From positions 1,243,543 through 1,307,542 of the forward strand of contig NZ_JALGBH010000002.1 in assembly GCF_022809115.1 (NCBI RefSeq): a stretch of 64,000 bases of DNA, read 5' to 3'. Below, piece by piece: positions 1 through 6,419 of this stretch. The notes under the pieces were generated by a model that was not told where the DNA came from, did not search any database, and saw nothing but the letters and a program-made list of their open reading frames with translations. The DNA comes from Pedobacter montanisoli (GTDB taxonomy: Bacteria > Bacteroidota > Bacteroidia > Sphingobacteriales > Sphingobacteriaceae). The position numbers and the translations under genes are program-made. Each line of letters starts with the position of its first letter. Positions within the stretch are counted from its first letter, which is position 1.

Positions 1-1275
1 TCTGTATCTACAGGTTCAAGTGTATTTTTTCCTATTATGCAGTTATTAACGCTTTTAAGCTGCATTTTGGCCTATATCTCTGCTATTATCATTTATTTTA
101 AAAAGAAATACTCACCTGCACGTTATTATCTTATTGCCTGGTCTATTCTGATAATAGGTGTAATTCTGTTCCTGATTAAAGACTATGAGATTATACCCTA
201 TAACAACTTTACTATCTATATGCTCCAGATTGCCACTGTGGTAGAAATATCACTGCTTTCTTTTGCACTTGCAGACAGTATTAACTTTGTAAAGAAAGAG
301 AACGAAAGCATACAGAAACAGGCGCTTGCTACTTCTCTTGAAAATCAAAAGCTTATCCAGGAACAAAATATTATTTTGGAGCAAAAAGTTAAGGAGCGAA
401 CAGAAGAATTAGAAGAGATCAATCACACTTTAAACCATACTTTAACTAACCTTAAATCTACTCAGTCGCAACTGGTAGATGCCGAAAAAATGGCTGCTTT
501 AGGTCAGTTAACTGCAGGTATTGCACATGAGATTAACAACCCTATAAACTTTGTTACTTCTAATATCAAACCTTTACAATTAGATATTGACGATCTGAGA
601 GAAATCATCAGTAAGTATGAACATCTGGATCCTGAAGGAGATATAACACAGCAATTAAAACAAATCAACGACTTTAAGAAACAAATAGATCTTGATTTTG
701 TCAATAAAGAAATTACTTCTCTCCTTTCGGGGATTAGTGAAGGTGCGAAACGAACAGCCGAAATTATCAGAAGTTTAAGGAATTTCAGTCGCGTAGATGA
801 AACGGATATGAAGCCTGTAGATCTGAATGAAGGTTTGGCTTCTACTCTGGTATTGGTACGGAACAATATTCCCGATAACCTTACCGTTATTAAGGAATTC
901 GGCGTAATACCTAAGGTAGAATGCTTACCGGGAAAAATCAATCAGGTTTTCATGAATTTGGTTTCTAATGCCATACAGGCTATTAAATCTAAAAATGAAC
1001 CTGATGTAGAAGAGTTTTTAACTGTAAAGACCTGGAGCATTGATGACCAGGTATTTATCAGCATAAAGGATAGTGGAACAGGAATGACAGAAGAAGTGAG
1101 AAATAAGATTTTTGAACCCTTTTTTACCACAAAAGATATTGGAGAAGGTACCGGTTTAGGATTGTCTATTGTGTTTGGGATTATTGAAAAACATAAAGGA
1201 AACATAGAAGTTATTTCACAGCTGGGTGAAGGAACAGAATTTATTATTACCTTGCATACTAATCTACCAAACTAA
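1..1275 (+). CDS. Sensor histidine kinase, 7TMR-DISM type, 5' end outside window
   Basis: The reading frame is open from base 1, so the ATG at 37 is probably internal and the true start lies upstream. The visible part begins with three to four hydrophobic segments (about codons 10-90), like the end of a 7TMR-DISM membrane module. A coiled coil follows (to about codon 160), then a HisKA domain with the H-box AHEINNPINF (His at visible codon 176) and a HATPase_c domain with an N box (NLVSNAIQAI), DSGTGM and GEGTGLGLS. It is a membrane kinase that autophosphorylates on His; the signal is unknown. It is followed after 12 bp by a REC-kinase and a receiver gene, so these three probably form one signalling operon. 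Kinase identity is certain; the 7TMR-DISM assignment is inferred from the membrane part only. Confidence 0.9.
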   Translation, partial: SVSTGSSVFFPIMQLLTLLSCILAYISAIIIYFKKKYSPARYYLIAWSILIIGVILFLIKDYEIIPYNNFTIYMLQIATVVEISLLSFALADSINFVKKENESIQKQALATSLENQKLIQEQNIILEQKVKERTEELEEINHTLNHTLTNLKSTQSQLVDAEKMAALGQLTAGIAHEINNPINFVTSNIKPLQLDIDDLREIISKYEHLDPEGDITQQLKQINDFKKQIDLDFVNKEITSLLSGISEGAKRTAEIIRSLRNFSRVDETDMKPVDLNEGLASTLVLVRNNIPDNLTVIKEFGVIPKVECLPGKINQVFMNLVSNAIQAIKSKNEPDVEEFLTVKTWSIDDQVFISIKDSGTGMTEEVRNKIFEPFFTTKDIGEGTGLGLSIVFGIIEKHKGNIEVISQLGEGTEFIITLHTNLPN

Positions 1276-1287
1276 ATTAATACTTAT

Positions 1288-2367
1288 ATGAGTTCTACTA
1301 CCGTAAGGGTTTTGTACATTGATGATGAAGAAAACAATCTTCAGGCATTTAGAGCCAGCTTTAGAAGGCAGTACGAAATTTATACTGCTATCTCGGCACA
1401 AGAGGGATTAGAAATCTTGCAGAACATTGAAATGCATGTTATCATTGCAGATCAGAAAATGCCCAACACCACAGGTGTAGAATTCTTTAAAAGTATTGTA
1501 CATACACACCCAGATCCTATCCGTATTTTACTAACCGGATATACTGATATAGAAGCTTTAGCTGATGCGATTAATCATGGAGATATTTACCGCTATATTC
1601 AGAAACCCTGGAACGATTTAGAACTGCATAATTCTATCAAAAATGCTTATGACGCCTATAAATCTAAAATAGATTTACGCAACAAAATGCAGGAACTTGA
1701 AAAAACCAATGACGAGCTGAACCGCTTTATTTATAGTATCTCGCATGAGTTAAGAGCTCCTTTGGTATCAGTTCTGGGTATCTTGAATTTAGTAAAGATG
1801 GAAGGTTTATATAATTCAAGCGGTGAGTACTGGGGCTTAATAGAAGCCTGCTCTAATAAACTGGACTACTATATCCAAAAAACGCTACAATATTATAAGA
1901 ATGCAAAAAATGTAGAAGAAAAGAGCGATATAGATTTTGAAAGTTTATTGAAAGAACTGATAGATCTGTACACTTATATTGACATAGAAACTGTATTTAC
2001 CTTAAATGTAAACCAGCCTGTAAAATTTAAAGGCGATATTTTCAGAGTTGAAGTTATATTGGGCAACCTGATCTCAAACGCTGTGAAATATCAGAAACAA
2101 ACAGAAACTCATAAAAAAGTTAATATAAATATAGATGTAAACGCCTTTGAAGCTATAATTACCATACATGATAATGGTATCGGTATTTTAAAAGAACATC
2201 TCGAAAAAATATTCAGTCAGTTCTTTAAAGGCAATGCTTTAAACGGCAGCGGTTTAGGATTATTTATCGTAAAAGAAGCTTTAAATAAGATAAATGGTAA
2301 AATAACCGTTAATTCAACAATAGAAGAAGGAACAACTTTTAAAATTAACATTCCTAATGCAAACTAG
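1288..2367 (+). CDS. Response regulator-histidine kinase hybrid (REC-HisKA-HATPase)
   Basis: An N-terminal receiver domain (about residues 5-120) has the acidic pair DD at 12-13, a phospho-accepting Asp in IIADQKMP and a Lys in IQKPW. A HisKA domain follows (H-box SISHELRAPL, about residue 155) and then a HATPase_c domain with NLISNAVKYQ, DNGIGI and GSGLGLF. No membrane segment is present, so it is cytosolic. The REC-first order suggests that phosphorylation of the receiver gates the kinase. It starts 12 bp after the upstream kinase and overlaps the next receiver gene by 11 bp, which points to translational coupling and a local phosphorelay. Confidence 0.92.
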   Translation: MSSTTVRVLYIDDEENNLQAFRASFRRQYEIYTAISAQEGLEILQNIEMHVIIADQKMPNTTGVEFFKSIVHTHPDPIRILLTGYTDIEALADAINHGDIYRYIQKPWNDLELHNSIKNAYDAYKSKIDLRNKMQELEKTNDELNRFIYSISHELRAPLVSVLGILNLVKMEGLYNSSGEYWGLIEACSNKLDYYIQKTLQYYKNAKNVEEKSDIDFESLLKELIDLYTYIDIETVFTLNVNQPVKFKGDIFRVEVILGNLISNAVKYQKQTETHKKVNINIDVNAFEAIITIHDNGIGILKEHLEKIFSQFFKGNALNGSGLGLFIVKEALNKINGKITVNSTIEEGTTFKINIPNAN

Positions 2368-2773
2368 AACCGAAAAAGTGATGCTGATTGACGACAATGA
2401 TATTGATCTTAAGATCAATTCAAAGGTTATTGCATTATCTAAACTTTTTGATGATATTATTATATGCAGATCTGGCGCTGAGGGGCTTTCTTATATCAAA
2501 AAGCATATCAACCACCCTAACCTGCTTCCTCAGTTTATCTTACTGGATATACAAATGCCTGAAATGGATGGGTTTGAGTTTTTAGAACTCTATAAAAATC
2601 TGCCGCTTTCTTTTCTTAACAGCTGCAAGCTCGCTATTTTATCTTCAACTTTAGATTTTGGTGATATTAAAAAGGCCGAGGCAAATCCTTATGTAGTGCG
2701 TTTGCTCAAAAAACCTTTGTATCCTAATGAGCTGGAAGAGGTATTGAAAGCTACCTTTAACTCTGCGCATTAA
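2357..2773 (+). CDS. Single-domain response regulator (CheY-like)
   Basis: The 138-residue protein is one receiver domain. It has the acidic pocket IDDND near residue 12, the phospho-accepting Asp in ILLDIQMPEMDG and the conserved Lys in LLKKPLYP. No output domain follows, so it must act through protein contacts or as a phosphate shuttle for the two upstream kinases. The start overlaps the end of the hybrid kinase by 11 bp. A strong hairpin lies 80 bp after the stop, so this is probably the last gene of the operon. Confidence 0.9.
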   Translation: MQTRTEKVMLIDDNDIDLKINSKVIALSKLFDDIIICRSGAEGLSYIKKHINHPNLLPQFILLDIQMPEMDGFEFLELYKNLPLSFLNSCKLAILSSTLDFGDIKKAEANPYVVRLLKKPLYPNELEEVLKATFNSAH

Positions 2774-2852
2774 TTTAAACTAATTAGATCTTTTTACAGG
2801 TATATCATTTCTTGAAAAGTATATTCAAGAGTAATAAATTAATATAAATGGT

Positions 2853-2877
2853 AAAGTCTGGCAAATTGCCAGACTTT
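2853..2877. terminator. Perfect hairpin between convergent units
   Basis: A 12-bp inverted repeat (AAAGTCTGGCAA and its complement around one central base) lies downstream of the two-component operon and beyond the end of the minus-strand small-gene array. It is followed on the plus strand by TAGTGTTTT. It probably ends transcription from the left side; the T tract is weak, so use from the right side is less sure. Confidence 0.65.
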
Positions 2878-2915
2878 AGTGTTTTAGTTCATAAAAAGAT
2901 AGACTTTCATTTTCT

Positions 2916-2970
2916 GAGATAGAGCCTAGCCCCATAATCATACTGTTCCAGTTCCTTACTGTTACAAGTA
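2916..2970 (-). pseudogene. Fossil of an RHS core (short fragment)
   Basis: About 55 bases read on the minus strand as ...SKELEQYDYGARLY, the hallmark of the RHS-repeat core (compare KELQDELEQYDYGARFYDP in the intact RHS gene at 7107-7180). At DNA level it aligns to that segment with roughly one mismatch in five bases and one 12-base in-frame deletion. A stop follows three codons later and no frame extends upstream. It is a dead remnant with the same orientation as the intact RHS gene, and marks the far end of the displaced tip/immunity array. Confidence 0.75.
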
Positions 2971-3000
2971 TTAATCCCTACTTTTGATCTTTTAGACAGC

Positions 3001-3420
3001 TCAAGAAATATAGGTACTATAAGACCAATACATTAATATGAACATCCCTAAGAGTCTGACTATCTCCAATGGATAACCTTTATCTTTCTTAATTATCTTT
3101 TCTATCGCAAAACCTAAGGATACAAGAATACTTACTACCATTAAAAATTGTAATAATATCAAGGATAAATCTATTTTTAACAAACTAAATATGATTGACA
3201 CAACTGACATACTCAATAAAAGCCCTAATATTGATGGTCTTATATACACCCCCTTCCTACTTTGTAGAGTATAAAAACCCAAAGGGAAATATAGTATTCC
3301 TAAAATAAAAGCACTGATTACAGAAATATAATCATAATTTGAATGGCTAATACTTGTTATTAATCTGGATACGATATATACAAATACCAATAAAAGTTCT
3401 ATATAATTAATTAATCTCAT
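3001..3420 (-). CDS. Small polytopic membrane protein, unknown
   Basis: The 139-residue protein has about four hydrophobic segments (near residues 5-22, 30-55, 65-95 and 115-137) separated by short charged loops, one with RKKGVYIR-like basic residues. No enzymatic motif was recognised. It sits in an array of small membrane-protein genes on the same strand, downstream of RHS remnants. Immunity proteins against membrane-acting RHS toxins are commonly small integral membrane proteins, so that role is plausible but only inferred. Confidence 0.6.
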   Translation of the reverse strand: MRLINYIELLLVFVYIVSRLITSISHSNYDYISVISAFILGILYFPLGFYTLQSRKGVYIRPSILGLLLSMSVVSIIFSLLKIDLSLILLQFLMVVSILVSLGFAIEKIIKKDKGYPLEIVRLLGMFILMYWSYSTYIS

Positions 3421-3459
3421 TTTTTTGGTTTATCACATATTGAAATACAAATATTATTT

Positions 3460-3654
3460 CTAAAACAATGATTTAAATATCAAAACAATTCCTAAAACAA
3501 TTCCCAGAACTGCTCCTACGTATAGCTTAATATCATTTCCAAAACCACCTCTATACCCATTTTTTGTTTCTTTAAGCATATGGAATAATAACCAAATACT
3601 AAAAAAAAGAAAGGCAGCTCCTACTAAAAGCATCATTATTTCATCAGCGTTCAT
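3460..3654 (-). CDS. Two-helix small membrane protein, unknown
   Basis: The 64-residue protein consists of two transmembrane helices (about residues 6-26 and 43-62) joined by a basic, glycine-rich loop (KNGYRGGFGND). The ATG is preceded by a 65-base stretch that is repeated in diverged form in front of the gene ending at 3948. No family was recognised. The context is the RHS-linked array of small membrane proteins. Confidence 0.5.
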   Translation of the reverse strand: MNADEIMMLLVGAAFLFFSIWLLFHMLKETKNGYRGGFGNDIKLYVGAVLGIVLGIVLIFKSLF

Positions 3655-3655
3655 T

Positions 3656-3720
3656 ATTTTTTCTTTTGGCTATATGAACAATTTATATTTTAACGTTTAT
3701 TCCAGATAAATCGAGTAATA
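3656..3720 (-). repeat. Diverged direct repeat, copy 1 (gene tail plus leader)
   Basis: This stretch matches 4358-4420 at roughly four bases in five, including a shared TTTTCTTTTGGCTATAT and AATCxAGTAATA. On the minus strand it holds the last codons of the 3690 gene (RFIWNKR then stop) and the leader running up to the next ATG. Confidence 0.75.
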
Positions 3721-3890
3721 ATTATCATAATTATACTTGCCAATATTAATGAGGTATTTAGTAAAGTGTCAATCAAAAATTGACCATTAAATTTCCCTAT
3801 AAATAAAGTTGCAATCATATTTAGTAGAGGGATATCATGAAAGAAAGGTATTATTGATAAGTTGAATGTTATTAATAATAGAGCTAACAA
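3690..3890 (-). CDS. Small membrane protein, possibly a truncated immunity gene
   Basis: The 66-residue product has two hydrophobic helices (about residues 1-22 and 40-60) and ends in the basic tail RFIWNKR. The tail and following leader are duplicated in decayed form at 4358-4420, where an in-frame stop has appeared. That implies this gene family has been copied within the array. No recognisable domain; it may be a fragment of a longer gene, as the segment upstream of its ATG is hydrophobic-coding but interrupted. Confidence 0.45.
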   Translation of the reverse strand: MLALLLITFNLSIIPFFHDIPLLNMIATLFIGKFNGQFLIDTLLNTSLILASIIMIIITRFIWNKR

Positions 3891-3947
3891 TAAAACTGAT
3901 TTTCCACTAAAGAGTTATTTATTATTTATATCTGTTCTTTTTTCTTC

Positions 3948-4358
3948 TTAGGAGATACCTTGTATAAAATCCTCCCAACTATAATCTGCTTCAAGATTAA
4001 CTTTGTAGGCTTTTCCTATAAACTTATCTGTATTTGATGTTTTAAACTCGACTTCATCCTCTAATATAGTTAACGAGATTTCAGACTTTGATATGATAAG
4101 GGGCTCCCTCATTCTATTTTGAAAATAGAACTTTAGTTTATCATCTTCAAATATTACAATTTCTTCAAACTCTTTTCCAGCTTTTTTTACAGCCAATAAT
4201 ATGGAAATAAGAGACATAATAGATACTAGCAAATAGGCGATCGGTTTATTTATATACATATTTAACCCTGTAAAAATAAAAATACTAAGTATAACAGCGA
4301 TAACGGTGTAGGCTGTATAAGCTCCAGTTTTTATTCTTTTAAAACGAAATACTCTCAT
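3948..4358 (-). CDS. Membrane protein with PH-like C-terminal part, unknown
   Basis: Residues 1-12 are basic. Two transmembrane helices follow (about 15-32 and 38-57) and then a soluble region of about 75 residues rich in beta-strand (IVIFEDDKLKFYF, SEISLTILEDEVEF), the layout of small bacterial PH-like membrane proteins. The protein has 136 residues and no catalytic motif. It belongs to the same-strand array of small membrane genes beside RHS remnants, so an immunity function is possible but not shown. Confidence 0.6.
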   Translation of the reverse strand: MRVFRFKRIKTGAYTAYTVIAVILSIFIFTGLNMYINKPIAYLLVSIMSLISILLAVKKAGKEFEEIVIFEDDKLKFYFQNRMREPLIISKSEISLTILEDEVEFKTSNTDKFIGKAYKVNLEADYSWEDFIQGIS

Positions 4359-4420
4359 TTTTTTCTTTTGGCTATATAGCCAATTTCAATTAATGTTTAC
4401 TCCAAATAAATCAAGTAATA
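4358..4420 (-). repeat. Diverged direct repeat, copy 2 (decayed gene tail plus leader)
   Basis: This is the second copy of the 3656-3720 repeat. On the minus strand the tail reads FIWSKH then stop, with a premature TGA two codons before it. Only the end of the duplicated gene survives. The copy lies directly in front of the ATG of the 136-residue membrane protein, as copy 1 does for its own neighbour. Confidence 0.7.
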
Positions 4421-4433
4421 AAAAAACGATTAA

Positions 4434-4790
4434 TCAATTTATCATTAAATAAACAGAGACAAAAGACAAGATTAAATAAGTCCAGGTTAATAAAAGTCCG
4501 TTTAGATTTTCTTTGGAGGATATTTTTTCAAATTTCTCTGAAATTATTTTCCTTCTTTTATAGAACCGATTATAATTCAAATAAAAGATTAAAAGAAGAA
4601 TTGGCAAGAATATATATACTGCTCCTTCTTTAGTGGCTTTGAATTCTATGTATTTGTTTATATAAATAAAAGGAACCATAATATTAAAAAACTGTAATAC
4701 ACAAAAGGCTATACATGCATTATAATATGAATTATCCATATTTTTTTCATTCTTTAATATGACATGTAGAAAATAAAAGATTTTTTCCAT
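4434..4790 (-). CDS. Polytopic small membrane protein, unknown (immunity-like)
   Basis: The 118-residue protein has three clear hydrophobic segments (about residues 25-45, 55-72 and 97-117) with a lysine-rich loop (FYKRRKIISEKFEKIS) between the second and third. No known domain was recognised. It lies 8 bp downstream of the short ORF ending at 4799, which itself overlaps the remnant RHS tip. Its position directly after a tip is where the cognate immunity gene is expected. Confidence 0.55.
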   Translation of the reverse strand: MEKIFYFLHVILKNEKNMDNSYYNACIAFCVLQFFNIMVPFIYINKYIEFKATKEGAVYIFLPILLLIFYLNYNRFYKRRKIISEKFEKISSKENLNGLLLTWTYLILSFVSVYLMIN

Positions 4791-4798
4791 TTTAAAAT

Positions 4799-4996
4799 TT
4801 ATTTGATTATTCTAGTTTTATCTGGGTACTTATGAATAGGTGATCGCTGATAACCATCAATATTTTTATCAGGAACTGCACTATCTAATAATGTATAAAA
4901 AGCAAGTCCCATAATTCCCCCAGCCTTGGCTGCAATTATATATGAAATTGTGGATAAGCCTATATTAAGCTTAGTTTTATCCGCCTTTTCCCGCAT
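4799..4996 (-). CDS. Short ORF, probable fragment of an RHS tip
   Basis: The 65-codon ORF starts 20 bases inside the end of the frameshifted RHS tip, in another frame. Its sequence has a glycine/alanine-rich hydrophobic stretch (about residues 11-38) followed by a polar tail (DGYQRSPIHKYPDKTR). It may be the C-terminal end of the decayed RHS product reached through a further frameshift, rather than an independent gene. No family was recognised. Confidence 0.35.
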   Translation of the reverse strand: MREKADKTKLNIGLSTISYIIAAKAGGIMGLAFYTLLDSAVPDKNIDGYQRSPIHKYPDKTRIIK

Positions 4997-5425
4997 TACC
5001 CATATAATGATAATAGCCGTTTAGCTTAGAGCTATAAGTTCCATTTTGAATTATCCAATTAGCATCATCAACATAGTTTTTAAGATTATAAGCAGATTTA
5101 CCTGTAACCTTCATTATTTGGTCAGCGTGTTTACCAAAATGCGTAACAGCTTCATCACCTCCGAATTTAAAAAACTTCGTTCCCTCCTTAGCGGCAGGTA
5201 AAGACAAGCCTTTTCCCGCAATATAACTTTGCGCATTTAATGATGTCGCTATCACATCTTCTGGATTTTCGGAAGTTATTTCTTAAAAAAGAAGCAAATC
5301 TCCCTATAGGCGTATAATCAAGTAAACCCAAGTATTTTTCTAAAAATTGAGTTGTTCTTATATCTCCCTCCTGCAACAGCAAACAGCGGTTTAGCTACTT
5401 TCGATAATTGCAAAACTTTCTGTTC
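4977..5425 (-). pseudogene. Frameshifted orphan RHS C-terminal toxin tip
   Basis: Three reading frames must be joined to recover one protein: a first part with LAK-like KVAKPLFAVAGG (about 5370-5422), a second with DIRTTQFLEKYLG and PIGRFASFLRNN (about 5255-5375), and a third with ENPEDVIATSLNAQ, FGKHADQIMKVTGKSAYNL and NGTYSSKLNGYYHYMGN (4977-5265). One extra G in the GGAGGGAGA run explains the first break. It resembles the pre-tip linker and nuclease-like tip of Bacteroidota RHS proteins, cut before its last strands. There is no RHS core or start, so it is a displaced, inactive tip. Confidence 0.7.
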
Positions 5426-5474
5426 CTATTAATTTAATATTAAAGTATGTGTAAAATGTTCGGTATAAATAACA

Positions 5475-6419
5475 TTAATGAAGGCCATTAAAAGATATTT
5501 CCTTCAAATCTGAACCATCAATATTTACAGAGTAGATATTGGTTGAATTATCATTCTTCCGAAAAAAAAGTTTATTCGTTTTTCTATTATATTTTACATC
5601 TTTAAACTGTGTACCGGTGGAAGATAATATTTGTGATTCTGTTTGTGTTTTCATATTTATTTTAACCAACTCATAATATGAAGAACATACCATAACATCA
5701 TTATCTATTAGAACAGGATTTGAATAAGTTTTAGAGTTATTAATCGTATCATTTAATGTGACAATCCTTTTTAATTTATTCTCTTTTTTATTATAAAGAA
5801 AAACACCATCATCTTTACTTCTCATAGCGAATAATATTTGATCACTATTTAAATCTGTAATATGATATAAACTGTAAGCATTAAGGTTAGATATCTTACT
5901 TATATTATCATTATTTAAATTCAAAGAATAGATATCAAAATCATGAGCAGCTTTTCTAGATAATGGAGAATATCCTGCATAGTCATTTGCTTTGGTAAAA
6001 TAAAGTGATTTATTATCATATGAAAATGTAGCTTCAATAATTAAAGAATTATTATCTAAAACCTTTTTAAGATTATTCTTTTTAATGTCCAAAATCCATA
6101 CTGAACTTTGTTTGGCACTTGGTATTCTCCTTATAAACACAACTTTACTATCATCAAAAGAATATCTTGGGAGATATGTTAACAAATTATCCTTTGCTCT
6201 GAAAAGTTCATGCAAATTGCTTCCATCTACATTGGCTTTATAAATAGAAGAACTGCCATTGTTTGTCCATGTAAAAATAATAGACTGACCATCTGAAGCA
6301 ATATCGAAATCTAATATTCCCTCACTAACAGTCTCATTATTCTGAGAATGATTACAACTTATATGTAATATTATTATAGATAGCAGTATTACTATACTTC
6401 TTAATCTTAGATACATCAT
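5475..6419 (-). CDS. Beta-propeller (PD40/TolB-like) lipoprotein, candidate RHS immunity protein
   Basis: The 314-residue protein begins with a lipoprotein signal (hydrophobic stretch then LHISC, Cys at about residue 22). Repeated blades follow with the PD40/WD40-like pattern: FTWTNNGSSSIYKANVDGS, PRYSFDDSKVVFIRR, ATFSYDNKSLYFTK and IYSVNIDGSDLKEI. A six-bladed propeller anchored in a membrane is inferred. Its start codon overlaps the stop of the RHS gene by 4 bp (ATGA), the arrangement expected for a cognate immunity gene translated together with its toxin. Propellers are not a usual immunity fold, so an accessory role in export is the alternative. Confidence 0.7.
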   Translation of the reverse strand: MMYLRLRSIVILLSIIILHISCNHSQNNETVSEGILDFDIASDGQSIIFTWTNNGSSSIYKANVDGSNLHELFRAKDNLLTYLPRYSFDDSKVVFIRRIPSAKQSSVWILDIKKNNLKKVLDNNSLIIEATFSYDNKSLYFTKANDYAGYSPLSRKAAHDFDIYSLNLNNDNISKISNLNAYSLYHITDLNSDQILFAMRSKDDGVFLYNKKENKLKRIVTLNDTINNSKTYSNPVLIDNDVMVCSSYYELVKINMKTQTESQILSSTGTQFKDVKYNRKTNKLFFRKNDNSTNIYSVNIDGSDLKEISFNGLH

